A stretch of DNA of 64,000 bases, taken from assembly GCF_003352165.1 (NCBI RefSeq), contig NZ_CP029176.1, positions 1,798,001-1,862,000 of the forward strand, given 5' to 3'. Made by a program: the position numbers and the translations under genes. Shown in pieces: positions 36,688 to 45,016 of the stretch. This stretch comes from Acidibrevibacterium fodinaquatile. GTDB lineage: Bacteria; Pseudomonadota; Alphaproteobacteria; Acetobacterales; Acetobacteraceae. Position 1 is the stretch's first letter. Every line of letters begins with the position of its first letter. The notes below the pieces were generated by a model. The model did not search any database and was not told where the DNA came from. It saw only the letters and a list, made by a program, of their open reading frames with translations.

Positions 36688-37773
36688 TCACCCGTTCATC
36701 GCCGCGATCGCCGCGGCGAGGGCGTCAGCGTCGCGCGGATCGGCATAGCCCGCGCGCACCGAAAACGCCGCCCGCGCGCCGGGCGCGAGATAGCGCACAT
36801 TGCCCTTCCGGCTTTCCGCCGTGAAGCCCTCGGGCTCGCACGTCGCCGGCAGCGCGAAGGCGGCAACCGACTGATCGGGATTGGCGAGCAGCCAGCGCAC
36901 GGTTTTCGGAAATTCCGCCGGCCGATAGGCGATCGTGAAACCATCCCCGGCTGGCCGACGCAGCATGAGATGCGTGAGACCCTCAGCGTCGGTCGCGAGG
37001 CCGCGGAGATAAAATACCTGCTCGGGATCGCAATCGCCGGGCCGATCGAGCCGCGCCATGCCGGCGGGGTCGGCGGCCAACGCCTCGATCCGGGCGAGAT
37101 AAGCGGGGCTCGGCGTGACATGTGCCGGCACCGCGCGGCGCACCACCGTCTGCGCCGGGGTGTAGGCCAGCGGTTGCAGGATTTCGCCGCCAGGGACGAA
37201 GGCGAAATTGATGTGGCACATATACATGAGCGGCATCGGCCGATAGGAGAGATTCTCAACCGCCATGCCGATATCGAACGCGGTGTCGGCGCCGAGGGTC
37301 ACCGTCGGCGTCGCACGGTAATGCGGGCCGAAGCCGCGCGCGTAATCGACCGTGCTCACCAGCCGAAGATAGGGCCCGGCTTCTCCTTCGCCCGCCTCCA
37401 GCGCCGCCTCATCGAGCGCGAGGGTGGGGAATTCGCCATGCACGGGATGGCTATCGCCCTCGCCGGGCACGCCGTTGGCGAGAAGCCCGCTATGGAAGGC
37501 AAAGCAGCCATAGGTGCCGACGATGTCGGCGCTCGGGCGTGGGGTCGGGAACATGCTCCGCATGGTGAGATCGACGCCGTCAAACCCGGCTTGCCACACC
37601 ATCTGGCCGAAAAACGGCAGCACCACCACCGCGCCGCGGGCGTTGGTGAGGCGGACCGCCTCAATCCCGCTCGGGTAGCGAAAGACGCTGGCCCGGAGCG
37701 CGCCGAAGCAAACCAGCGTTCGCTCCTCGGCGGTGAAGACCGCGCGCGGCAGGGCGATCCTTGTCTCGATCAT
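36688..37773 (-). CDS. DUF4432-family aldose-epimerase-like protein
   Basis: Protein of 361 residues resembling galactose-mutarotase-like DUF4432 proteins. Visible features are FFGQMVWQAGFDGVDLTMRSMF, the YGCFAFHSGLLANGVPG region and MYMCHINFAF; the several histidines fit the mutarotase active-site style. Proteins of this kind occur in deoxyribose-use operons of enterobacteria next to the kinase and permease, where a sugar anomer-converting role is suspected. Here it sits between a permease (13 bp) and the kinase (11 bp). Function is inferred from context only. Confidence 0.75.
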   Translation of the reverse strand: MIETRIALPRAVFTAEERTLVCFGALRASVFRYPSGIEAVRLTNARGAVVVLPFFGQMVWQAGFDGVDLTMRSMFPTPRPSADIVGTYGCFAFHSGLLANGVPGEGDSHPVHGEFPTLALDEAALEAGEGEAGPYLRLVSTVDYARGFGPHYRATPTVTLGADTAFDIGMAVENLSYRPMPLMYMCHINFAFVPGGEILQPLAYTPAQTVVRRAVPAHVTPSPAYLARIEALAADPAGMARLDRPGDCDPEQVFYLRGLATDAEGLTHLMLRRPAGDGFTIAYRPAEFPKTVRWLLANPDQSVAAFALPATCEPEGFTAESRKGNVRYLAPGARAAFSVRAGYADPRDADALAAAIAAMNG

Positions 37774-37786
37774 CGCCGTTTTTCCT

Positions 37787-38779
37787 TCATCTCGGGCGGG
37801 TGCGCCAGGCATTGAGCGCGATCGAGGCGAGCAGGAACACCCCCCACATCGCATCGACCAGGAAATTGCTGAACCGCATGAGCTGCATGCCGCTCGCAAG
37901 CAGCATCAGCGCAAGCAAGGCGACGATCACGCCCGCGACCGAGCCGCGCCCGCCCGCAGGATCGGTGCCGCCGAGCACCGCGATCAGCACCGCTTGCAGC
38001 AGATAGGAGATGCCATAATCCGATTTCGCGGCGTTGGTGCGCGCGGAGAGCAGAATGCCGGCGACGCTGGCGAGGGCTCCGGTCAGCACATAGGTCAACA
38101 GTAGGGCGCGGCGCGTGCGAAGCCCGGCGAACACCGCCGCCTTGGCATTGGTGCCGATCAGGACGAGGCTGATCCCGAACGCCGTCCGCCCGAGCAGGAG
38201 CGCGGTGCCGCCGGCGAGGGCGAGCAGAACGATGAGCGGCAGCGCGATGCCGCCGACGGCGCCGTTGCCGATCATCGTCCAGCGATCGGGAAAGCCGACG
38301 ATCGCCGGCCCGCCAGTCAGAACGAGCGCGATGCCGGTGAACACCTGACCGGAGCCCAGCGTCGCGAGGATCGGCGTGACGCGGAGCCGCGCGATCAGAA
38401 ACCCGTTGATCGCGCCAGCGATCAGGCCGGTCGCAACCGCGATCGCGATGCCGGCGGCAACCGGCAAGGCGCCCATCGCCGCGAGCCCCGGCCCGCGTGC
38501 GCCGCCATAAGCATGAAAGAACAGCCCGGCGAGGATGCCGCCGAGATTGGCAATGCCGATCACCGAAAGATCGATCCCGCCGGTCAACATCGCGACCATC
38601 ATCGCGATCGCCAGCAGACCAAGTTCGGGCGCGATATAGGTGATGGAGATGAGATTATAGGGACGCAGGAATTTATCCGGCACCAGCGCCGTCATCAGCG
38701 CGAAAACCAGCAGCGCGAGCAGAACGAGCTGCAGCAGATTGGCATCGAGAGCAAGGACGCGGCGAAGCGCTTTTCGCAT
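37787..38779 (-). CDS. Sugar ABC transporter permease (RbsC-like), second of two
   Basis: Integral membrane protein of 330 residues with 8-10 hydrophobic segments and the BPD_transp_2 signature (GGIDLSVIGIANLGGILAG; VLGGTDPAGGRGSVAGVIVA). It forms the membrane channel of a monosaccharide ABC importer together with the neighbouring permease. ATG 38779 is used; the upstream frame extension is translated repeat sequence and rich in Phe/Lys. It is separated from the first permease gene by repeat copy D, about 180 bp in total, and followed 13 bp later by the DUF4432 gene. Confidence 0.92.
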   Translation of the reverse strand: MRKALRRVLALDANLLQLVLLALLVFALMTALVPDKFLRPYNLISITYIAPELGLLAIAMMVAMLTGGIDLSVIGIANLGGILAGLFFHAYGGARGPGLAAMGALPVAAGIAIAVATGLIAGAINGFLIARLRVTPILATLGSGQVFTGIALVLTGGPAIVGFPDRWTMIGNGAVGGIALPLIVLLALAGGTALLLGRTAFGISLVLIGTNAKAAVFAGLRTRRALLLTYVLTGALASVAGILLSARTNAAKSDYGISYLLQAVLIAVLGGTDPAGGRGSVAGVIVALLALMLLASGMQLMRFSNFLVDAMWGVFLLASIALNAWRTRPR

Positions 38780-38825
38780 TTTGGCTCGTTTTAACAGGGG
38801 ATAGTAGGCAGTGAGTAACAAGAAT

Positions 38826-38951
38826 CTTCTTTTTCTGAAGAAAAAGAAGCAAAAAAACTTTTTTCCGGTTCTCTCGGAGCGGCATACCTCCTCGGAGCGG
38901 GCAGTGCCTGCGGCACTGCCCAACAGGGAAAAATCTTTTTTTCAAAAAAGA
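38826..38951. repeat. Intergenic three-hairpin element, copy D
   Basis: AT hairpin CTTCTTTTTC/GAAAAAGAAG (38826-38835 and 38840-38849, loop TGAA); perfect central stem GGGCAGTGCC/GGCACTGCCC (38899-38908 and 38912-38921, loop TGC); shortened third hairpin TCTTTTTT/AAAAAAGA (38934-38951). It lies inside the sugar ABC operon between the two permease genes, within a transcription unit that otherwise has overlaps or small gaps. Confidence 0.88.
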
Positions 38952-38961
38952 CCATGTTTCC

Positions 38962-39945
38962 TCAGGCGATCTGCTGGCGGTCGCGGAGCGCGGTGATGGT
39001 GGTTGCGGTGATGATGATACCGCCGACCACGATCCGCTGCCATGTCGTTGCGATGTGCATGAGGATCAGGCTGTTCGATACCATGACCAGCATGAATACG
39101 CCGAGCACCGTGCCGAGCACGCTGCCGCGGCCGCCGAAGATGCTGGCGCCGCCGAGCACGACGGCGGCGATCACGTCGAGTTCGACGCCGACGAAATCAC
39201 GCGGATTGGCGAGCCAAATCATCGAGCCGTGCAGCAGCCCGGCAAAACCGGCGAGCGCGCCGGCGAGGCCATAGACCGCGAAAACGATCATCGTCGGGTT
39301 GAAGCCGACCCTGCGCGCCGCCTCGGCAGCACTGCCGAGCGCAAAGACACCGCGCCCGAGCAGCGTGCGGGTCAGGAACAGATGCACGAGAACGGCCACG
39401 AGCAGATAGACGACGATCATCGCCGAGAGGCCGAAATGCGTGCCATCCGGCCCGGGAAGCTCGATCAGCGTCGTGCTCGCAAACCCGATCAGCTCCTTGG
39501 GCATGCGGTCGATATTGATCTGGCTGGTGCCGACGAGACCAAGCAAGCCGCCGCGCACCGCGGCCGCGGTGCCGAGCGTCACGATCAGCGGAATCATGCG
39601 CAGCCGACTGACGAAAAACGCATTGACCAGCCCGAGCCCGAGCCCGATCGCGGTTGCCAGCGCAAACGGGCCGAGGACGCCGTGCCAATCCCAAGCGATC
39701 ATGGCGCGGATGGTGAGATAGAGTGCGGCGACGGCGAAAGCGGGGAAGGAGACGTCGATCCCGCCCGAAATCATCACCATCAGGACGCCGAGCGCCATGA
39801 GGCCGACGATGACATTGCTCCGCGCCAGGCTGAAGAGGTTGGAAAGGCTCCAGAACGCCGGGTTGATCAGGCCGATCAGCGCCATCGCAGCGAGCAGCAC
39901 CAGCGCGATCACCGTCTCGGAGCGACGCAGGGAGAGAAAATTCAT
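38962..39945 (-). CDS. Sugar ABC transporter permease (RbsC-like), first of two
   Basis: Membrane protein of 327 residues with the same family signature (MISGGIDVSFPAFAVAALYL; VLGGASIFGGRGSVLGTVLG). It probably pairs with the second permease as a heterodimer, like LsrC/LsrD or paired pentose permeases. ATG 39945 overlaps the stop of the ATPase gene as ATGA. The longer frame to 40002 lies inside the ATPase gene. Confidence 0.93.
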   Translation of the reverse strand: MNFLSLRRSETVIALVLLAAMALIGLINPAFWSLSNLFSLARSNVIVGLMALGVLMVMISGGIDVSFPAFAVAALYLTIRAMIAWDWHGVLGPFALATAIGLGLGLVNAFFVSRLRMIPLIVTLGTAAAVRGGLLGLVGTSQINIDRMPKELIGFASTTLIELPGPDGTHFGLSAMIVVYLLVAVLVHLFLTRTLLGRGVFALGSAAEAARRVGFNPTMIVFAVYGLAGALAGFAGLLHGSMIWLANPRDFVGVELDVIAAVVLGGASIFGGRGSVLGTVLGVFMLVMVSNSLILMHIATTWQRIVVGGIIITATTITALRDRQQIA

Positions 39946-41438
39946 GCCAAAGCCTTGAGTTTTTCGGCGAGCGCGGTTTCGCTCAGCGCTGCCGTGTCGC
40001 ACGCCTCGACCAGCCGCCCGCGATGCATGATGAGAATGCGGTTGCAGTTCTGGATGATTTCGGGAAGGTCGTCTGAGATCAGCAGCACCGCAAGATCGCC
40101 TTCGCGCGCAAGGTCGCGGATGCGCTCATGAATGCCGGCCTTGGAGCCGACATCGACGCCGACCGTCGGGCCATTGAGGATCAGGATGCGCGCCTTGCCC
40201 ATCAGCCAGCGCCCGATCAGAACGCGCTGCTGATTGCCGCCGGAGAGGGAGGCAACCGGAAGAGTGCCATCCTCGGTGGTGATCCGCATCTCGCGCATCA
40301 TCGCGTCCGCGTGCGTCCGCGCGCGGGCGAAATCGATGAAGAGATGGCGCGTCATCGCGTCATAAGACGTCGCGAGCAGGTTGCGGTGGATGCTTTGGGA
40401 GAGGAACAGGCCCTCGGTCAGCCGGTCTTCCGGCACGTAGGCGACGCCAGCCTTGATCGCGGCGGCGACATTGCGCACGGCGACCGGCGCGCCATCGATG
40501 CGGATCTCGCCCTGATAGTGTGGACGCATGCCGAAAAGGGTCAGCGCGAGATCGGTGCGGCCGGAGCCGAGCAGGCCGGTGATGCCAACGATCTCGCCGG
40601 CGTGAACGGTGGCGTCGATCGGTGCGAGCGCCCCGGGCACCGCGAGAGAGCGGAGTTCGAGACGCGCCGGGCCGCGATCGCGCGGCGTCCAGCGATAGGA
40701 TTGGGTTGCGAAATCCTGGCCGGTCATGGCCCGCGTCAGCGCCGCCTCGTCGAATCCGCTCGCCGGACCCGCGGCGGCGACGGCGCCGTTGCGCAAAACC
40801 GTGATGCGCTCGCTGATCTCCAGCATCTCGCGCATTTTGTGGCTGACGAACAGCACCGCGATGCCTTGCGCCTGGATATCGCGCACGATCGCAAACAGCC
40901 GCGCGACCTCGCGCCCGGTGAGCGCCGTGGTCGGCTCGTCCATGATCAAAAGACGCGGCGCCGACATCAGGGCGCGCGCGATGGCGACGAGCTGGCGCTC
41001 GGCGGTGGTGAGCGTCTCCACCGTCGCCGCGAGATCGATCGCAACACCGAGCCGAGCCAGCGCCGCACGCGCCAGCGCGCGCACGCCCGACCAGGAGACG
41101 AAGCGGCGGCGGGCATGCACTTCGCTCGGCAGCGCGAGATTTTCCGCGACCGAAAGCGCGGGAAACAGCGAAAAATCCTGATAGATGACCTGCACGCCAT
41201 GGCCGATCGCGGTGATCGGATCGAGTGCCGCGACCTCGCGGCCATCGATGCGGAGTGTGCCGGCATCGGGACGATGAACGCCGGCGATGATCTTGATCAG
41301 CGTCGATTTGCCCGAACCGTTCTCGCCGGCGAGGCAATGGATTTCGCCTTGCCCGATCGCGAGCGAAACCCCGGCGAGCGCGCGCACGCCGCCGAAGCTC
41401 TTGCTCACGTCATGAAGTTCAATGAGGGGCGCGGTCAT
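39942..41438 (-). CDS. Sugar ABC transporter ATP-binding protein (RbsA-like, double NBD)
   Basis: Protein of 498 residues with two ABC domains in tandem. NBD1 has Walker A GENGSGKST (about residue 40), a degenerate signature LTTAERQ and Walker B LLIMDEPT. NBD2 has a loose P-loop (GLLGSGRTDLAL), a canonical signature LSGGNQQRV and a degenerate Walker B ILILNGPTVGVD in which Asp and Glu are replaced by Asn and Gly. Only the composite site that uses the NBD1 Walker motifs and the NBD2 signature looks fully competent, a pattern common in this importer family. It lies 40 bp after the binding-protein gene. Confidence 0.93.
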   Translation of the reverse strand: MTAPLIELHDVSKSFGGVRALAGVSLAIGQGEIHCLAGENGSGKSTLIKIIAGVHRPDAGTLRIDGREVAALDPITAIGHGVQVIYQDFSLFPALSVAENLALPSEVHARRRFVSWSGVRALARAALARLGVAIDLAATVETLTTAERQLVAIARALMSAPRLLIMDEPTTALTGREVARLFAIVRDIQAQGIAVLFVSHKMREMLEISERITVLRNGAVAAAGPASGFDEAALTRAMTGQDFATQSYRWTPRDRGPARLELRSLAVPGALAPIDATVHAGEIVGITGLLGSGRTDLALTLFGMRPHYQGEIRIDGAPVAVRNVAAAIKAGVAYVPEDRLTEGLFLSQSIHRNLLATSYDAMTRHLFIDFARARTHADAMMREMRITTEDGTLPVASLSGGNQQRVLIGRWLMGKARILILNGPTVGVDVGSKAGIHERIRDLAREGDLAVLLISDDLPEIIQNCNRILIMHRGRLVEACDTAALSETALAEKLKALA

Positions 41439-41478
41439 GGCGGAAGCCGCGCGGAGGGTGCCCCCGCGCGGCGCGCGA

Positions 41479-42558
41479 TCAGAAATTATATTGGCTCATA
41501 TTGTCTTTGGTGACGCCAACCCAGCCCGCGCCATAAAGCAGATTGGGCCGCGCCGCGTTCGGCGTGGTGAGGTTGGTATAGCCGCTCAACCCGAGATCGA
41601 GACCGGATTTGATCGCCGCGCGCTGCTTGGCGAGCGTCATCACCGCGAGGATGTTCATCGCGTAGCCGGCGACCGCCGGATCCCAGAACTGGATATAGCT
41701 GATATCGCCGTTCTTCAGATACTGGCCGGCGACGGAGACGAGGCCGGTGCCGGAGAAGAACAATTTTCCGGCGAGGCCGCGCTCGGCGATTAGCCGGCCG
41801 GCGCCGGCGGAGGTCGGCATCGGGCCGCCGAGAATGCCCTTGAGATTGGGATAGGTGGTCAGCACCTCTTTGAGCTTGTTATAGTCGGTATTGGCATCGT
41901 CATAGGTCTCGATGCGCTTCGTCACCTCGAACATTTTCGGGAAATGCTGCTTCTGATAGGCGATGCCGCCGTCGATCCATTCGTTCTGCGATTGCGAGGT
42001 AAGGCTGCCGACAGTGCAGACATAGCCGCCCTCGCCACCCATCTGCTGGCCAAGGACTTCCATCAGCTTCGCGCCATAGGCGCGGTTGTCGAAGGCCTCG
42101 ATGTCGTAATCGGTGTTCATGAGGTTGGACGCCTCGTGCGAAATCACCACGATGCCCTGGCTGCGCGCCTTCTTCAGCACTGGCTCGACCGCTTCCACCG
42201 AGAAGGGAACGATGCAGATGGCATCGACGCCCTGGGCGATCAGGCTCTCGACGATTTGCACCTGTGCCGCGGCATCGGCTTGGCTCGGCCCGACCATCCA
42301 GGTGTCATGGCCGGTTTCGTCCTTGAACTGCTTGACCCCTTCGCGCATCCGGTCGAACCAGGCGATGCCATCGACCTTGACGACGGTCGCCATCGAGAAT
42401 TTCTTGCCGACCGCTTTGGCGGTGATCCCCGGCGAAACCTTCGCGGTATCGACCGGACCCGAGGCCGCGAAAGCGCGCGGCACCCCGAAGCCCAAGCCAA
42501 GACCGGCGCCGGCCAGGGCGGCGAGCGAGCGGACATTGAAGTCGCGGCGTGTGACCAT
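41479..42558 (-). CDS. Sugar ABC transporter substrate-binding protein
   Basis: Periplasmic binding protein (Peripla_BP_4 type) of 359 residues. The N-terminus TRRDFNVRSLAALAGAG resembles a twin-arginine signal, cleaved around AFA-ASG. Ligand-domain landmarks include VVKVDGIAWFDRMREGVKQF, GPSQADAAAQVQIVE, VDAICIVPFSVEAV and WDPAVAGYAMN. The overall text is close to LsrB/RhaS-like proteins, which bind furanose-like or deoxy sugars. Being between deoC and the ATPase, it probably binds 2-deoxyribose or a related sugar. Confidence 0.88.
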   Translation of the reverse strand: MVTRRDFNVRSLAALAGAGLGLGFGVPRAFAASGPVDTAKVSPGITAKAVGKKFSMATVVKVDGIAWFDRMREGVKQFKDETGHDTWMVGPSQADAAAQVQIVESLIAQGVDAICIVPFSVEAVEPVLKKARSQGIVVISHEASNLMNTDYDIEAFDNRAYGAKLMEVLGQQMGGEGGYVCTVGSLTSQSQNEWIDGGIAYQKQHFPKMFEVTKRIETYDDANTDYNKLKEVLTTYPNLKGILGGPMPTSAGAGRLIAERGLAGKLFFSGTGLVSVAGQYLKNGDISYIQFWDPAVAGYAMNILAVMTLAKQRAAIKSGLDLGLSGYTNLTTPNAARPNLLYGAGWVGVTKDNMSQYNF

Positions 42559-42578
42559 GGTTTCCCTCCCTTGGGTTT

Positions 42579-43274
42579 CTAATAGCTGTCGGCCGGCATC
42601 TTGGCCGCACCGACGAGAACGAGGCTTGCGCTGGCGCCGATCCGGCTCGCGCCGGCGGCGATCATCGCGTTCGCGGTGGCGAGGTCGCGAATGCCGCCCG
42701 AGGCCTTGACGCCGATTTTCGGCCCGACGATGCGGCGCATCAGCGCGACATCAGCAACGGTCGCGCCACCGCCGCCATAGCCGGTCGAGGTTTTGACGAA
42801 ATCCGCCCCCGCGGCAACGGCAAGCGAACAGGCGGCGACCTTTTCCGCCTCCGTCAGCAGCGCCGTCTCGAGGATGACCTTGAGCAGCGCCGCCGGCACC
42901 GCTTGCCTGACCGCGGCGATATCGGCGCGGACGGCCTCGTGATCGCCCGCTTTCAACGCGCCGATCGCGATCACCATGTCGATCTCGCTGGCGCCGTCGG
43001 CGACCGCGCGCGCCGCCTCGGCGGCTTTGTTGGCCGAGGGCGTTGCGCCAAACGGAAAGGCGATGACCGAACACACCGCAACCGGCGCGCCCGCCAGCGC
43101 CCGCCGCGCCGGCGCGACCCAGAGCGGGTTGACGCAGACGGCGTGAAAGCCGCAGGCCGCCGCCTCGGCGCAAAGCCGGCTGACGTCTGCTGGCGTCGCG
43201 TCCGGGCGAAGCAGGGTATGATCGATCATCGCAGCCAGCCTATCGGGCGCGAGCGGTTCTCCGGCGGCGTTCAT
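42579..43274 (-). CDS. deoC: Deoxyribose-phosphate aldolase
   Basis: Class I aldolase of 231 residues that cleaves 2-deoxyribose-5-phosphate to glyceraldehyde-3-phosphate and acetaldehyde. Schiff-base Lys161 in DFVKTSTGY, proton-relay Lys190 in IGVKASGGI and Asp99 in SEIDMV are all present. It starts at ATG 43274; the longer frame overlaps the divergent regulator. First gene of the transport and catabolism operon, 20 bp before the binding-protein gene. Acetaldehyde and triose phosphate products would feed central metabolism. Confidence 0.95.
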   Translation of the reverse strand: MNAAGEPLAPDRLAAMIDHTLLRPDATPADVSRLCAEAAACGFHAVCVNPLWVAPARRALAGAPVAVCSVIAFPFGATPSANKAAEAARAVADGASEIDMVIAIGALKAGDHEAVRADIAAVRQAVPAALLKVILETALLTEAEKVAACSLAVAAGADFVKTSTGYGGGGATVADVALMRRIVGPKIGVKASGGIRDLATANAMIAAGASRIGASASLVLVGAAKMPADSY

Positions 43275-43323
43275 GCGGGCCTGACATGCCTCCCTGGGCG
43301 GCTGGACGCGCCAGCCCACCGAC

Positions 43324-43360
43324 GTGATATTTGTCACATTTGTGCCAAGCTTCACATTTG
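43324..43360. promoter_or_regulatory. Candidate operator between deoC and the DeoR-family gene
   Basis: The 112-bp divergent gap contains two direct copies of CACATTTG (43335-43342 and 43353-43360), 18 bp apart start to start and thus on nearly the same DNA face, plus a short inverted repeat GTGA-N6-TCAC (43324-43337). The region is AT-richer than its surroundings. It is a plausible binding site for the adjacent regulator; this is inference from position and symmetry. Confidence 0.45.
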
Positions 43361-43386
43361 GCGGCGGACGAGTCAAGCTGGGCGCG

Positions 43387-44250
43387 ATGGTCGGGAGAAG
43401 GGAACAGCCTGTGGTGGACGCGAGCACGGCGCGGCGCGACCGGCGTCTTCTGACGCTCGGCCGGCTGGTGCAGGCGGAGGGCGCGCTCCGGCTCACGGAT
43501 GCGGCGCGGGCGCTCGAGGTCTCGCCCATGACATTGCGGCGCGACCTTGCCGGCGACGCCGCCGCGGCGCGGGATCTCGCGCTGCTCGGCGGCCATGTGA
43601 CGCGGGCGTCTTCCGCCGCGCCGCGCGCCGCGCGTTACGTGCTGGATCGTGAGCAGGGGAGTGCCGCGTACGCAAAACGGGCGGCGGCGCGCCATGCGGC
43701 GCGGCTGGTGCGCGAGGGCGACACCTTATTCATCGATTGTGGCACCACGCTTCCCCATCTGGTCGCCGCGCTGCCGGCGGGCATCGCGCTCACCGTGGTG
43801 TGCTATGCCCTCAACATCGCCAATCTCGCCTGCCAGCGGCCCAACACCCAGATCGTGCTGCTCGGCGGCCTGTTTCATCCCTCCTCGGCGACGTTTTCCG
43901 ACGAGGACGCACCGCGCCAGCTCCGCCGGCTCGGCATCACGCGCGGGTTTTTCTCGGCCGGCGGCGTCGAGCCAGCGCGCGGCGCGAGCTGCTGGAATTT
44001 CCACGAGGTGCCGATCAAGCAGGCGGCCTTGGCGGCGGCGCAACACTGCCATCTCGTCGTCGATCACAGCAAGTTCGGCCGTGCCAAGCCGGCGTTTTTC
44101 GCGCCTTTGTCGGCGTTCGAGAGCGTGATCTGCGATGCCGCCCCCGATGCCGCGACCCGCGCCGCCTTCGCGACCTTGCCTCTCGACGTCGCGCCGCGGC
44201 AGACTTGGGCGCGCCCTCGGCGCGGCGAAATAACGCCGACCGAAGAATGA
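43387..44250 (+). CDS. DeoR-family transcriptional regulator
   Basis: Protein of 287 residues. N-terminal helix-turn-helix (about residues 22-60, RLTDAARALEVSPMTLRRDL) and a DeoR C-terminal sensor domain with DTLFIDCGTTLPHLV and the sugar-phosphate-isomerase-like core VVCYALNIANL. Members usually repress sugar operons and respond to a phosphorylated sugar. It is divergent from deoC and the whole uptake operon, so deoxyribose-5-phosphate is the natural candidate inducer. The start could also be the GTG codons near 43411. It is convergent with the cob adenosyltransferase gene (9-bp gap). Confidence 0.9.
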   Translation: MVGRREQPVVDASTARRDRRLLTLGRLVQAEGALRLTDAARALEVSPMTLRRDLAGDAAAARDLALLGGHVTRASSAAPRAARYVLDREQGSAAYAKRAAARHAARLVREGDTLFIDCGTTLPHLVAALPAGIALTVVCYALNIANLACQRPNTQIVLLGGLFHPSSATFSDEDAPRQLRRLGITRGFFSAGGVEPARGASCWNFHEVPIKQAALAAAQHCHLVVDHSKFGRAKPAFFAPLSAFESVICDAAPDAATRAAFATLPLDVAPRQTWARPRRGEITPTEE

Positions 44251-44259
44251 TCCCGCGGC

Positions 44260-44844
44260 TCAGCCCTCCCGCGTCGCCCCCGGCTGCCAGAGCACGTCGC
44301 GGTCAGGGGCGTTGAGGCGCCGCGACACCACGAAAAGAAGATCGGAGAGGCGATTGAGATAGGCGACCAGCGCCGGGTTGAGGGTCTCCGCGGCGGCAAG
44401 ATGCACCACGTCGCGCTCGGCGCGGCGGGCGATGGTGCGGGCGAGATGGGCATGGGCGGCAGCGGCGGTGCCACCCGGCAAGACAAAGCTTTTGAGCGGC
44501 GCAAGGCCGACATTGAGGGCGGCAATTTCCCCCTCTAGCCGCGCGACCTGCGCGGGCGTGAGGCGAAGGCGCGTTTTCCCTCCGCCCGGCTCATTTTCGG
44601 CCCGCTCCGGGCTCGCGAGGTCGGCGCCGAGATCGAAAAGATCGTTCTGGATGCGCCCGAGCATGGCGTCGAGATCAGCCATCGCCGCGGTGTGGAGGCG
44701 AAGCAAGCCGAGCGCGGCATTGGCCTCGTCGACGGCACCGATCGCCGCGATCCGGGCGGCGTTCTTTGGCAGACGTGTCCCGTCTGCGAGCGAGGTCTCG
44801 CCGCCATCGCCGCCGCGTGTCGTAACCCGGTCTATTCGCACCAT
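44260..44844 (-). CDS. PduO-type cob(I)alamin adenosyltransferase
   Basis: Adenosyltransferase of 194 residues making adenosylcobalamin from cob(I)alamin and ATP. The N-terminal ATP-binding motif RVTTRGGDGGETSLADGTR, the AIGAVDEANAALGLLR helix and the C-terminal ARRAERDVVHLA and YLNRLSDLLFVVSR motifs are characteristic of the PduO/MMAB family. A strong AAAGGAG ribosome binding site precedes ATG 44844. Repeat copy E lies upstream, so transcription with the TonB-like gene is uncertain. Confidence 0.94.
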   Translation of the reverse strand: MVRIDRVTTRGGDGGETSLADGTRLPKNAARIAAIGAVDEANAALGLLRLHTAAMADLDAMLGRIQNDLFDLGADLASPERAENEPGGGKTRLRLTPAQVARLEGEIAALNVGLAPLKSFVLPGGTAAAAHAHLARTIARRAERDVVHLAAAETLNPALVAYLNRLSDLLFVVSRRLNAPDRDVLWQPGATREG

Positions 44845-44873
44845 CCCGCTACTCCTTTGTGTTAGGCATGAAT

Positions 44874-45008
44874 GTTCTTTTTTGAAAAAAAGAACCAAAA
44901 AACTTTTATCCGTTGGGCAGTGCCACCGGCACTGCCAGCGCCGAGGCATTGGCAACTCCGAGAAACCAGGAAAAAGTTTTTTTGCTTCTTTTTCTTCAGA
45001 AAAAGAAG
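44874..45008. repeat. Intergenic three-hairpin element, copy E
   Basis: AT hairpin GTTCTTTTTT/AAAAAAGAAC (44874-44895); central stem GGCAGTGCC/GGCACTGCC (44916-44924 and 44928-44936, loop ACC); AT hairpin CTTCTTTTTC/GAAAAAGAAG (44985-44994 and 44999-45008, loop TTCA). It lies between the TonB-like gene end and the adenosyltransferase start. Relative to gene direction it is inverted compared with copies B, C and D. Confidence 0.9.
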
Positions 45009-45016
45009 GTTTTGCC

